From contig NZ_JACHBQ010000001.1 in assembly GCF_014200405.1 (NCBI RefSeq), positions 3,906,001-3,970,000 of the forward strand: DNA of 64,000 nt. Reading direction: 5' to 3'. The notes below the pieces were generated by a model. It did not search any database. It saw nothing but the letters and a program-made list of their open reading frames with translations, and was not told the origin of the DNA. Shown piece after piece: positions 1 to 8,112 of the stretch (positions are counted from its first letter, which is position 1; every line of letters begins with the position of its first letter). Origin of the DNA: Cryobacterium roopkundense (GTDB taxonomy: Bacteria > Actinomycetota > Actinomycetes > Actinomycetales > Microbacteriaceae). The position numbers were made by a program, and so were the translations under genes.

Positions 1-1
1 C

Positions 2-772
2 GGCCTCGCGATGCGCGGTTTCCGGCCCGTCTGCGAGATTCAGTTCGACGGCTTCGTCTTCCCCGGCTTCGACCAGATCACCACCCAGCTGGCCCGCATG
101 CGCAACCGCCACGAGGGCGGGCTCATCATGCCCGTGGTGATTCGCATCCCATACGGCGGACACATCGGCTCCGTCGAGCACCACCAGGAGAGCCCGGAGG
201 CGTACTTCGCGCACACTCCCGGCCTGCGCGTGGTCAGCCCCTCAAACCCGCACGACGCCTACTGGATGATGCAGGAGGCGATCGCGAGCGACGACCCGGT
301 TATTTTCTTCGAGCCCAAGAGCCGCTACTGGCCCAAGGGCGAGGTGCAGCTGGGCGAGAGCGGCACGCCGCTGCATGCGAGCAAGGTCGTGCGCGTGGGC
401 ACCGACGTGACGGTCACGGGCCATGGCGCCATGGTGAGCGTGCTGCTGCAGGCCGCCGATCTCGCCGCCGCCGAGGGCATCAGCATGGAGGTCGTCGACC
501 TGCGCTCGCTGTCACCGATCGATTACGGCCCCATCCTCAAGTCGGTGCACAAGACCGGCCGTCTCGTGGTCACGCAGGAGGCCCCCGGCTTCGTGAGCGT
601 CGGCAGCGAGATCGCCGCGACGGTCGCCGAGCGGGCGTTCTACTCGCTCGAGGCGCCCGTGCTGCGGGTGTCTGGCTTTGACACCCCGTTTCCCCCGGCT
701 TCGGTCGAGACTCACTTTCTGCCGAGCCCCGACCGTGTGCTCGAGGCCGTCGACCGCTCGCTCGCTTACTAA
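2..772 (+). CDS. Branched-chain 2-oxoacid dehydrogenase E1 beta subunit, 5'-truncated by the window edge
   Basis: This is the C-terminal part (about 256 residues) of the E1 beta subunit of a thiamine-diphosphate-dependent 2-oxoacid dehydrogenase, which decarboxylates branched-chain 2-oxo acids and passes the acyl group to the E2 lipoyl arm. The reading frame is open to the first base (GLA precedes the first Met), and family members are usually 320-350 residues, so roughly 70-90 N-terminal residues lie outside the window. Visible features are the transketolase pyrimidine-binding region ([21 protein letters not shown]) and the transketolase C-terminal domain with [11 protein letters not shown] and VVTQEAP. 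The E2 gene follows 41 bp downstream on the same strand, which supports one operon. A pyruvate-type E1 beta is possible, but the substrate cannot be fixed from this fragment. Confidence 0.9.
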   Translation, partial: GLAMRGFRPVCEIQFDGFVFPGFDQITTQLARMRNRHEGGLIMPVVIRIPYGGHIGSVEHHQESPEAYFAHTPGLRVVSPSNPHDAYWMMQEAIASDDPVIFFEPKSRYWPKGEVQLGESGTPLHASKVVRVGTDVTVTGHGAMVSVLLQAADLAAAEGISMEVVDLRSLSPIDYGPILKSVHKTGRLVVTQEAPGFVSVGSEIAATVAERAFYSLEAPVLRVSGFDTPFPPASVETHFLPSPDRVLEAVDRSLAY

Positions 773-813
773 ACAGCCGTCATGCCCTTCACCACCAGCA
801 AGAGAGGCACCTC

Positions 814-2169
814 ATGAGCGTGTCGAAATTCACCCTTCCCGACGTCGGCGAGGGCCTCACCGAGGCCGAAATCGTGGAGTGGAAGGTTGCCCCCGGCGAC
901 ACCATCGCGATCAACCAGGTGCTCGTCGAGATCGAGACCGCCAAGTCTCTCGTTGAGCTTCCGTCGCCGTACGTGGGTGTCGTCGGCGAAATCCTCGTGA
1001 CGGCCGGAACCACGGTCGACGTGGGAACGGTGATCATCACCATCCGCTCGCACGCCGATGAAGTGGATGCCGCCGTGCCCGCTGAACCCGTTGCCCAGTC
1101 CGGCGAGCTCGCCGATGCCGCGGCCGATGCCGGTTCCACCATCACCGACGAGGCCGACAAGGTGCTCGTGGGCCGTGCGGCCCCCGCGACCATGCCCACG
1201 CGTCGACAGCGGCATGGCGGCGTCGCCGCGGCTCACGCCTCGATGATGCCGGCCGCTTCCCCGTCGACCGCCGAGCCGCTTGCGCAGCCCTCGCCCGCGG
1301 CATCCGCCGGCCCGGTGATCGCCAAGCCGCCCATCCGCAAGCTAGCCAAGGACCTCGGCGTGGACCTGGCACAGCTCGAGGGCACGGGCCCGATCGGCGA
1401 CGTCACCCGCGAAGACGTGCTGCGCGGTGCCACGCAGGCGAGCGTGTTCCGCAATATCCAGACACCGGAATGGCCGACTGACCGCGACGAGCACATCCCG
1501 GTGAAAGGCGTGCGCAAGGCGATCGCGCAGGCCATGGTGAAGAGCGCGTTCACCGCGCCGCACGTGAGCCTGTTCGTCGACGTGGATGCCACCCGCACGA
1601 TGGAGTTCGTCAAGCGGCTCAAGGCCTCGACCGACTTCGCCGGGGTGCGGGTCTCGCCGCTGCTCATCATGGCCAAGGCCATGATCTGGGCGGTGCGCCG
1701 CAACCCCACCGTGAACTCCACCTTCACCGATGAAGAAATCATCGTGCGGCACTACGTGAACCTCGGCATCGCCGCGGCCACACCGCGCGGGCTCATCGTG
1801 CCCAACATCAAGGAAGCGCAGGACATGAGCCTGCTCGAGCTCGCATCCGCTCTCGAGTCACTCACCATCACTGCTCGGGACGGCAAAACCTCGCCCGCGC
1901 AAATGGCGAACGGCACGATCACGATCACCAACATCGGCGTGTTCGGCATGGACACCGGCACACCCATCCTCAACTCCGGCGAGGCCGGCATCGTGGCGCT
2001 CGGAACCATCAAGCAGAAGCCGTGGGTCGTCGACGGCGAGGTGCGCGCGCGTTACGTCACCACGATCGGCGCGAGCTTCGACCATCGGGTCGTCGACGGA
2101 GACGTGGCCAGCCGCTTCCTCGCCGACGTGGCAAGCATCATTGAGGAGCCCGCGCTGCTCCTCGAGTAG
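814..2169 (+). CDS. Dihydrolipoamide acyltransferase (E2) of a 2-oxoacid dehydrogenase complex
   Basis: E2 core enzyme, 451 residues, that accepts the acyl group on a lipoyl arm and transfers it to CoA. Domains in order: one N-terminal biotin/lipoyl domain (about residues 3-78) with the lipoyl-lysine in the motif ETAKS (Lys44); an Ala/Pro-rich flexible linker; a peripheral-subunit (E3)-binding domain around residues 167-205 ([20 protein letters not shown]); and the C-terminal catalytic acyltransferase domain (about 225-450) ending with the active-site motif DHRVVDGD. The length and the single lipoyl domain fit actinobacterial branched-chain E2 enzymes. It lies directly downstream of E1 beta. 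No E3 gene is present here, so a shared dihydrolipoamide dehydrogenase elsewhere is likely. The branched-chain assignment is inferred. Confidence 0.93.
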   Translation: MSVSKFTLPDVGEGLTEAEIVEWKVAPGDTIAINQVLVEIETAKSLVELPSPYVGVVGEILVTAGTTVDVGTVIITIRSHADEVDAAVPAEPVAQSGELADAAADAGSTITDEADKVLVGRAAPATMPTRRQRHGGVAAAHASMMPAASPSTAEPLAQPSPAASAGPVIAKPPIRKLAKDLGVDLAQLEGTGPIGDVTREDVLRGATQASVFRNIQTPEWPTDRDEHIPVKGVRKAIAQAMVKSAFTAPHVSLFVDVDATRTMEFVKRLKASTDFAGVRVSPLLIMAKAMIWAVRRNPTVNSTFTDEEIIVRHYVNLGIAAATPRGLIVPNIKEAQDMSLLELASALESLTITARDGKTSPAQMANGTITITNIGVFGMDTGTPILNSGEAGIVALGTIKQKPWVVDGEVRARYVTTIGASFDHRVVDGDVASRFLADVASIIEEPALLLE

Positions 2170-2250
2170 CCGCCGCGCCGGGAGGGGTGCTTGCCGGGGG
2201 CCCCGGGCGTCCATAAACTGAGAATATCTCAGTCGAAGGTGGGGTGTGTG

Positions 2251-3954
2251 ATGAAACTGCTGTCACGAGCACTCGCCCTCACCCTGGGTCTCCTGCTTCT
2301 GAGCGGATGTGTGGCCGCCGAACCGGCCGCCGCCAGGCCAGTGTTGCGCTCCGAAACGGCATTGTCGGCGGACTTCCTCACGCTCGCCGCCGACGCGGAC
2401 CCCGTCGTGAACGCCCTTCTGGTGAGCGCAGCGCTCTACCGACGAGCAGAGCTCGTGGTTACGGCGCCGGTCGGCAATGATCGCGCGCAGCTGCTCGCCG
2501 CCTCTGCAGCCGTGGACCTCGGCGTTCCCCTCCTTCTCACTCCCTCCTTCGGGGCGAGCACGACGGCAGCCGTGAGTGCGGAACTCACCCGGCTGCATGC
2601 GTCGTATGTGGTGAGCGTGGGCGGTGGCGGCCGCTCGCTGACCGCAACGAGCTCTCCCGAACCCACGGGCAGAACCGGGCAGCGAGCGGATGCCCGCACT
2701 CTGCTCACTGTGCCAGCCACGCCGGTCGCCGTGAACGCACTCTTGCCAGAACCGCTCAGGGTAGTGGAGGTGGCTTCCGCGCCGGAAGCACTGTCCGCCC
2801 TGGCCCGGCTAGACCCGCTGCATGCGGCGTTGCTGACCCTTCCCTCCGCGTCCACCGCGACCCCCACGCCCAGTTCAGGGAAGGCTCAGTCGCTGCCGCG
2901 CGTGACGCGGGCCCGCCCGCTCGTCGGAGAGTTCATGCTCGCGGCCGATGACCCGGCGCAGCTGGCCGGCGTTGCCACAGCACGCGCGGCATCCGTCGAC
3001 GTGGCCCTCGTGCCCGCCCTGCGACCCAATCCGCAGGCGTCCACCGAGGTGGTGGCGGCGCTCGGCGCGGCGACGCCGGGGGCCGTCCTGGCACTGGGTC
3101 TGCCCTTCGCCGCCGAACCGGGTCTGGACTACAAGGTGCGGGCGGCAGCCACTGGCGTGCAACTCCCCGGCGGCGGGCAGCTCCTGTTCCCCGGTCGACG
3201 CTTCGTCGCACTCTACGGAACCCCCGGCACGCCGGTGCTCGGAGTTCTGGGGGAGCGGCCGGTGACGGAGGCCATCGTGCGTGCCCAGCAGCTGGCGGCC
3301 ACCTACCAGCCGCTCAGCGACCGCCCGGTGGTGCCCATGCACGAGATCATCGTCACGGTGGCGTCGGCCGGCTCCGGACCCGATGGCAACTATTCGAGCG
3401 AAATTCCGGCCGAGCAGCTGCGGCCGTGGGTGGAGGCGGCCGGGGCCGCGGGACTCTACGTGGTGCTCGACCTGCAGCCCGGGCGTACCGACTTTCTCAC
3501 CCAGGCGCAGCAGTACGCCGGCCTGCTCGAGTTGCCCTACGTGGGGCTTGCTCTCGATCCCGAGTGGCGGCTCGCACCCGAGCAGCGCCATCTCGTGCAG
3601 ATCGGATCGGCCGACATCGCCGAAATCAACTCGGTCGTGAGCTGGCTCGCCGCGCTCACGAGCGATCACGCCCTGCCGCAGAAGCTCCTCGTGCTGCACC
3701 AGTTTCGCTCGAGCATGATCCAGAATCGGCCCGGCCTGGACATGACCCATCCCGAGCTGGCGCTCCTGCTGCATGTCGACGGCCTGGGCGGCCAGCCCGA
3801 CAAGCAGGCCACCTGGTCGACGCTTCACGCCGATGCCCCGGCGGGGGTGGCGTGGGGCTGGAAGAACTTCTATGACGAAGACCAACCGATGCTGACCCCT
3901 GAGCAAACTATGACGCTGGTTCTGCCGACACCCGACCTGGTGACGTACCAATAG
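2251..3954 (+). CDS. Exported lipoprotein with a cell-wall-binding-repeat-like N-terminal region
   Basis: Hypothetical lipoprotein of 567 residues. The start at the ATG at 2251 is preferred because it places a proper signal peptide (MKLLSRALALTLGLLLLSGC) at the N terminus; an upstream in-frame start would bury it. The lipobox is LSGC. Residues of about 45-115 (LVVTAPVGNDRAQLLAASAA, then LLLTPSF and YVVSVGG) follow the alternating beta-strand/alanine-helix pattern of cell-wall-binding repeat 2 proteins, but this is a weak resemblance. The C-terminal half (PLSDRPVVPMHEIIVTVAS, GLYVVLDLQPG, LLVLHQFRSSM) looks like a globular extracytoplasmic domain of unknown function, possibly a TIM-barrel fold. 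It follows E2 by 81 bp on the same strand but has no obvious functional link to it. Surface attachment is inferred from the lipobox; the function is unknown. Confidence 0.72.
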   Translation: MKLLSRALALTLGLLLLSGCVAAEPAAARPVLRSETALSADFLTLAADADPVVNALLVSAALYRRAELVVTAPVGNDRAQLLAASAAVDLGVPLLLTPSFGASTTAAVSAELTRLHASYVVSVGGGGRSLTATSSPEPTGRTGQRADARTLLTVPATPVAVNALLPEPLRVVEVASAPEALSALARLDPLHAALLTLPSASTATPTPSSGKAQSLPRVTRARPLVGEFMLAADDPAQLAGVATARAASVDVALVPALRPNPQASTEVVAALGAATPGAVLALGLPFAAEPGLDYKVRAAATGVQLPGGGQLLFPGRRFVALYGTPGTPVLGVLGERPVTEAIVRAQQLAATYQPLSDRPVVPMHEIIVTVASAGSGPDGNYSSEIPAEQLRPWVEAAGAAGLYVVLDLQPGRTDFLTQAQQYAGLLELPYVGLALDPEWRLAPEQRHLVQIGSADIAEINSVVSWLAALTSDHALPQKLLVLHQFRSSMIQNRPGLDMTHPELALLLHVDGLGGQPDKQATWSTLHADAPAGVAWGWKNFYDEDQPMLTPEQTMTLVLPTPDLVTYQ

Positions 3955-3988
3955 CCGGTGACGTGCCGGAACAAGTGCCCTCGTTATC

Positions 3989-4013
3989 GATAATGGTTTT
4001 GACAATCATTATC
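3989..4013. promoter_or_regulatory. Zur-type operator (25-bp near-perfect palindrome)
   Basis: The inverted repeat GATAATG...CATTATC is symmetric over 25 bp, with only the central base and two symmetric pairs unmatched. AT-rich palindromes containing GATAATG/CATTATC are typical of Fur-family (Zur) operators. It overlaps the -35 box of the promoter serving the zinc-uptake operon, whose last gene is a Fur-family regulator, so autoregulated repression by zinc-loaded Zur is the simplest reading. Confidence 0.75.
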
Positions 4014-4033
4014 AACAGAGCTAACGTCAGAAC
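3999..4033 (+). promoter_or_regulatory. Promoter of the zinc-uptake operon, probably leaderless
   Basis: A consensus -35 box TTGACA (3999-4004), a 17-bp spacer and a -10 box TAACGT (4022-4027) place transcription start at about 4034, which is the A of the znuA ATG. No Shine-Dalgarno sequence fits before that ATG, so the mRNA is probably leaderless. The -35 box lies inside the Zur-like palindrome. Confidence 0.6.
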
Positions 4034-5071
4034 ATGCACAAACGATACTTCGCCGTTCCCGCGCTCGTCGCTTCGGCTGCCCTAGCCCTGTCAGGCTGCG
4101 CATCGACACCGGCAGCCGGCACCGCAAGCAGTGACCTCAAGATTGTCGCGACCACGACCCAGATCGCCGACTTCACGCGCAACGTCGTGGGAGACACCTC
4201 CGGTGTCAGCCTCACCCAGCTCATTCAGCCCAACCAGAGCGCGCACAGCTACGACCCCTCCGCGGCCGACCTCACCGCTCTCGGCGCCGCTGACGTGCTC
4301 GTGATCAACGGTGTGGGCCTCGAAGAGTGGCTCGCCGACGCGATTGACGCATCCGGCTTCGACGGCGTCACCATCGATGCGAGCCATGACGTCGAGGTGT
4401 TCGGCAGCGAGGTCGAGACCGATCACGCTGACGAGACCGATCACGCTGATGAGGATGAGCACGCCGGCGAGACGGCCGAAGAGCATGCTGCTCACGCCGA
4501 GGGCGACCCTCACATCTGGACCGACGTGCACAACGCCGAAGAGATCGTGCACGCCATCGAAGAGGGCCTTGTTGACGCGAGCGCCGACAATGCGGCCGCC
4601 TTCGAGGCCAATGCCGCCTCCTACACCGCGAAGCTTGCCGACCTCGATACCTGGATCCGCGCGAACGTCGATACGGTGCCCGCCGCTGACCGGCTGCTCG
4701 TGAGCAACCACGACGCGCTCGGCTACTTTACGGCCGCGTATGGCATCACCTATGTCGGCGCCGTCATCCCCAGCTTCGACGACAACGCCGAGCCGAGTGC
4801 CGCGGCCATCGACACGCTCGTGGCCGCGATCACCGACACCGGGGTGAAGGCCGTCTTCTCCGAGGCCTCGCTGAACCCCAAGACCGCCGACACCATCGCG
4901 AGTGAGGCGAACGTGAAGGTCTACTCCGGGGATGAGGCGCTCTACGTCGATTCCCTCGGTCCGGCGGACGGCGCTGGAGACACGTACCTGAAGGCACAGA
5001 TCCACAACTCGACCCTGATCCTCGAGTCGTGGGGTGTGACACCCACCGCGTTGCCCGCCGACCTGCAATAG
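4034..5071 (+). CDS. znuA: Zinc ABC transporter substrate-binding lipoprotein
   Basis: Cluster A-I metal-binding lipoprotein of 345 residues that captures Zn(II) outside the membrane and delivers it to the ZnuB permeases. It has a signal peptide with lipobox LSGC followed by the mature N terminus. The start of the fold is KIVATTTQIADFTRNVVGD, and metal-ligand histidines occur in NQSAHSYDPS and DPHIWTD. A His/Asp/Glu-rich loop (about residues 131-156, with repeats of DHADET and EHA) is typical of zinc rather than manganese binding proteins. It is the first gene of an operon with an ATPase, two permeases and a Fur-family regulator, behind a Zur-like operator. Manganese transport is a less likely alternative. 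Confidence 0.9.
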   Translation: MHKRYFAVPALVASAALALSGCASTPAAGTASSDLKIVATTTQIADFTRNVVGDTSGVSLTQLIQPNQSAHSYDPSAADLTALGAADVLVINGVGLEEWLADAIDASGFDGVTIDASHDVEVFGSEVETDHADETDHADEDEHAGETAEEHAAHAEGDPHIWTDVHNAEEIVHAIEEGLVDASADNAAAFEANAASYTAKLADLDTWIRANVDTVPAADRLLVSNHDALGYFTAAYGITYVGAVIPSFDDNAEPSAAAIDTLVAAITDTGVKAVFSEASLNPKTADTIASEANVKVYSGDEALYVDSLGPADGAGDTYLKAQIHNSTLILESWGVTPTALPADLQ

Positions 5072-5078
5072 TTAACAC

Positions 5079-5870
5079 GTGAACGAGAACCCTTCTCAAG
5101 AATCGTCGACGACCCCCGCCGCCCTCCGCGTGGCGGGGGCGTCTTTCGCGTACGGCCAGGCGCCCGCGCTGACCGACATCGACTTCGAGGTGCTGCCCGG
5201 TGAGGCCGTCGCGCTCATCGGGCCGAATGGTTCGGGTAAGTCCACCCTGCTCAAGGGAATCCTGGGCCTGATCCAGCGTGTCAGCGGCACGGTTGACGTG
5301 CTCGGGGAGTCGCCTGCCCCGGCCGGCGCGGTGGGCTACGTGCCCCAGACCGACCAGCTCGACCCGCAATTCCCCATCACCCTCGCGCAGGTGGTCATGA
5401 TGGGGCGGTACCGCTCGCTCGGCTGGATCCGTCTGCCCGGCAAGACAGACAGGCAGGCCGTAGCGGATGCCCTCGAGGCCGTCGGTCTCGCAGATCGGGC
5501 CAAAACCCGCTTCGGAGAGCTCTCGGGCGGCCAACAGCAGCGCGGCCTGCTTGCGCGCGCCATCGCATCCGGCCCGCGCCTGCTGCTTCTCGACGAGCCG
5601 TTCAACGGGCTTGACCAGCAGAACCGCGACGCCCTGATCGAGACCGTGCGCCGCCTGAAGGCGGATGGCGTCGCCGTGCTCGTGTCCACGCATGATCTCG
5701 AACTGGCCCGTGCGGTCTGCGAGACAGTGCTGCTGCTCAATGGCACCCAAGTGGCATTCGGACCTCGCGACGAGGTGCTCACCCTCGCCAACGTGCAGCG
5801 CGCGTTCCATGAGGTGGGCATAGAAATGGACGAACACACCGTCGTCTTGCCCGGCCACGGCGGTCACTGA
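5079..5870 (+). CDS. znuC: Zinc ABC transporter ATP-binding protein
   Basis: Cytoplasmic ATPase of 263 residues that powers metal import. Walker A is GPNGSGKST (residues 48-56), the signature motif is LSGGQQQR, Walker B is LLLLDEPF, and the switch histidine is in STHDLE. A GTG start is used 7 bp after znuA. The C-terminal tail contains [13 protein letters not shown], a short His-containing extension. The spacing and order (binding protein, ATPase, permeases, regulator) fit one zinc-uptake transcript. Confidence 0.94.
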   Translation: MNENPSQESSTTPAALRVAGASFAYGQAPALTDIDFEVLPGEAVALIGPNGSGKSTLLKGILGLIQRVSGTVDVLGESPAPAGAVGYVPQTDQLDPQFPITLAQVVMMGRYRSLGWIRLPGKTDRQAVADALEAVGLADRAKTRFGELSGGQQQRGLLARAIASGPRLLLLDEPFNGLDQQNRDALIETVRRLKADGVAVLVSTHDLELARAVCETVLLLNGTQVAFGPRDEVLTLANVQRAFHEVGIEMDEHTVVLPGHGGH

Positions 5871-5871
5871 G

Positions 5872-6756
5872 GTGGAAATCACCGGCCCGCTGTTCGACGC
5901 GTTCGCCCTGCCGTTCATGTCCAGGGCGCTCACCGTGCTCGTGGTTCTGAGCCTCGTGGCCGGCCTCGTGGGAGTGCTCGTCAACCTGCGCGGACTCGAA
6001 TTCATCAGTGACGGACTCACGCACGCGGTCTTTCCCGGCATCGCCGTTGGCTTCGTGTGGGGCGGCCGCGACGGTCTGTTCTTGGGCGCGATGCTCGCCG
6101 CGCTGATCGCGGCGGTCGTGCTCACCCTCATCGTGCGGCGTGCCGTCAGCTCGGACGCCGCCATTGCGATCGTGTTCACCGCGATGTTCAGCATCGGCGT
6201 GATCGTGGTGTCGCGGCAGACCAACTACGTGGGCCAGCTCGAACAACTGCTGTTCGGGCGGCTGCTCACCGTGAGTGCGACGGAGGTCGTGCAGGCCGTC
6301 GTGATTTGCGGCGTCGCCCTCCTGCTCGTGGGACTCACCCTCAAGCAGCAGGTCTTCCGGGCCTTCGACCACGCCGGCAGCGCCGCTGCGGGCTACCGCC
6401 CGCTGGCCCTCGACATTGTGCTCAACGTGGCGATCGCCCTCGTGGTGGTCGCTGCGAGCAACGCCGTGGGAAATCTGCTCGTGCTGGCCGTGTTGATCGT
6501 GCCGGGCGCGGTGGCCCGACTGGTGACAAATCGCCTCTGGTGGCTGTTCCCGATCGCGGCGAGTTTCGCCATCCTCGCGGCCTGGTTCGGGCTCGCGATC
6601 GGCTATGAGGCATCCGTCAACGCCGGCATCGACCTGCCGAGCGGCGCGACGGTGGTGCTGCTGCTCGTGGCCGGCTACGCCGTTGCGCTTGTGGCGCGCC
6701 TCACCCACGATCGATTCAGGCCCCGACGCCTCGACGGAACGTCGGTGCGCCACTGA
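5872..6756 (+). CDS. znuB: Zinc ABC transporter permease (first of two)
   Basis: Integral membrane protein of 294 residues of the ABC-3 permease family, with about eight hydrophobic segments. Diagnostic stretches are [20 protein letters not shown] near the N terminus and [17 protein letters not shown] near residue 200. It starts with GTG one base after the znuC stop, consistent with translational coupling. The C-terminal 20 residues are basic and probably cytoplasmic. Confidence 0.92.
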   Translation: MEITGPLFDAFALPFMSRALTVLVVLSLVAGLVGVLVNLRGLEFISDGLTHAVFPGIAVGFVWGGRDGLFLGAMLAALIAAVVLTLIVRRAVSSDAAIAIVFTAMFSIGVIVVSRQTNYVGQLEQLLFGRLLTVSATEVVQAVVICGVALLLVGLTLKQQVFRAFDHAGSAAAGYRPLALDIVLNVAIALVVVAASNAVGNLLVLAVLIVPGAVARLVTNRLWWLFPIAASFAILAAWFGLAIGYEASVNAGIDLPSGATVVLLLVAGYAVALVARLTHDRFRPRRLDGTSVRH

Positions 6757-7562
6757 TGGGGTATTTCGAACAGGCGCTGATCGCCGCCATAGTGATCGGT
6801 GCCTTGAGCGGGCTCGTGGGCACCCTCGTGGTGTTGCGCAAACGCACATTCTTCGCCCAGGCGCTCACCCACGCCACCTTCCCCGGAGCCGTGGGCGCGA
6901 CCTTGCTCGGGCTGAGCATCCCGCTCGGTGCTGCGGTGGCGAGCATCGTGATCGTCGGGCTCATGACGGTGATCGGTCGGGTGCGCCGCCAGGGCAGCCA
7001 GGTAGCCTCCGGAATTCTGCTCACCGCCGGTTTCGCGCTCGGCGTGCTGCTGCAATCGCTCAACCCCTCGCTGCCGGTGCAGGTCGACTCCTACCTCGTG
7101 GGGTCCATCCTCACCGTGACGACGGGTGACCTGCTGCTCGCGACCGGCGTTCTGGTGGTGGCCGTAATTGTGATCGGCCTGTTCGGCAAGCAGATCCTGT
7201 TCTCGACCTTCGACGTGAGCGGTTACCGCGCGGCTGGGTATCGAGAGGGGCCGATCGAGGTACTTACCCTCGTGCTCATCACGGCCACTGTGGTCACCGC
7301 AATGCCGGCCGTGGGGGCCATCCTGGCCATCGCGCTCATCGCGGCGCCCGCGGCGGCCGCCCGACTCGTGTCGCACACCACCACGCACATCTTCGTCATC
7401 GCGCCCGTGATCGGGGCGGCCTCCGGTGTGATCGGCGTGTTCCTCTCCCGCACCTTCGATGTGGCGGCCGGTCCCGCGATCGCGCTCACCGCTGCTGGAT
7501 TCTTCGTGCTCGCCTTGGGGGTGCGCCGGAGTGGGCAGATGTGGCTACGGTTAAAGGCATGA
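6756..7562 (+). CDS. znuB: Zinc ABC transporter permease (second of two)
   Basis: A second ABC-3 family permease, 268 residues, paralogous to the upstream one (RKRTFFAQALTHATFPGAVG corresponds to the same permease motif). The ATG overlaps the preceding TGA by one base (TGATG). Two distinct permease genes suggest a heterodimeric channel. The stop overlaps the ATG of the regulator gene (ATGA). Confidence 0.92.
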   Translation: MGYFEQALIAAIVIGALSGLVGTLVVLRKRTFFAQALTHATFPGAVGATLLGLSIPLGAAVASIVIVGLMTVIGRVRRQGSQVASGILLTAGFALGVLLQSLNPSLPVQVDSYLVGSILTVTTGDLLLATGVLVVAVIVIGLFGKQILFSTFDVSGYRAAGYREGPIEVLTLVLITATVVTAMPAVGAILAIALIAAPAAAARLVSHTTTHIFVIAPVIGAASGVIGVFLSRTFDVAAGPAIALTAAGFFVLALGVRRSGQMWLRLKA

Positions 7563-7960
7563 AGAGGAATACCTGGCAGCGCGAGGCCGTGCGCGGCGCG
7601 CTCGATGCCAGCGAGGGATTCGTCAGCGCGCAGGGGCTGCACGCCACCCTGCACGCGACAGGCTCCCCGATCGGGCTCGCCACGGTCTACCGCGCCCTGG
7701 CCGACCTCGCCACGGAGGGCAGCGCCGACTCCCTGCAATCACCCGACGGGGAGAGCCTCTATCGAGCCTGCAGCACGAACGACCACCATCACCACCTGAT
7801 CTGCCGCAACTGCGGCCTCACTGTGGAGATCGAAGCGGATGCCGTGGAGACATGGGCCCACAATGTCGCCACCGAGCACGGCTTCAGCCAGGCCGCTCAC
7901 GTCGTGGACGTCTTCGGGCTGTGCGAGCGCTGCACGGCCGCCGCAGCATCGACTGCCTGA
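7559..7960 (+). CDS. zur: Fur-family transcriptional regulator, probable Zur
   Basis: Zinc-sensing repressor, 133 residues from the ATG at 7559, which overlaps the permease stop as ATGA; an in-frame ATG at 7541 would add six residues but lies inside the permease gene. The N-terminal winged helix (NTWQREAVRGALD through GLATVYRALADLA) is followed by the dimerisation and metal domain with NDHHHHLICRNCG and a second pair CERC near the C terminus, giving the two CxxC motifs of the structural zinc site. Its position at the end of the zinc-uptake operon and the palindrome before znuA support a Zur role over Fur, PerR or Nur. Confidence 0.87.
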   Translation: MKRNTWQREAVRGALDASEGFVSAQGLHATLHATGSPIGLATVYRALADLATEGSADSLQSPDGESLYRACSTNDHHHHLICRNCGLTVEIEADAVETWAHNVATEHGFSQAAHVVDVFGLCERCTAAAASTA

Positions 7961-7979
7961 TCCCTTGCGCAGAGAACTG

Positions 7980-8008
7980 CCCGCCGGTGCGCACGCCAGC
8001 ACGGCGGG
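7980..8008 (+). terminator. Hairpin after zur, weak terminator candidate
   Basis: CCCGCCGGTGC pairs with GCACGGCGGG around an 8-nt loop (one bulged base), about 20 bp after the zur stop. There is no T-tract, so intrinsic termination is uncertain. Confidence 0.3.
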
Positions 8009-8025
8009 AAGTGCGGGTTATCAGG

Positions 8026-8057
8026 GTCTGACACTATCGTGGGTCAGACTGTAACAA
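8026..8057 (+). promoter_or_regulatory. Promoter and operator candidate before the GGDEF-EAL gene
   Basis: A -35-like CTGACA (8028-8033) and a -10-like TAACAA (8052-8057) are 18 bp apart. An inverted repeat GTCTGAC-N10-GTCAGAC (8026-8032 and 8043-8049) covers the -35 box and most of the spacer, which would suit repressor or activator binding. A Shine-Dalgarno GGGGGAG precedes the ATG at 8113. Confidence 0.4.
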
Positions 8058-8112
8058 AAGAACACTGAGATCACCCGGAAGGTCAACCGTCCTGCCGCGT
8101 GCTGGGGGAGCA

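Noticed and set aside
2875..4005. Long minus-strand frame (376 aa) opposite the lipoprotein gene
   Set aside because: A shadow of the plus-strand gene in high-GC DNA; the plus frame has signal peptide, lipobox and normal start, while the minus frame has no family resemblance.
4830..7388. Several long minus-strand frames across the zinc-uptake operon
   Set aside because: They lie opposite clear znuA, znuC and znuB genes and their products are low-complexity His/Arg-rich, typical of antisense frames.
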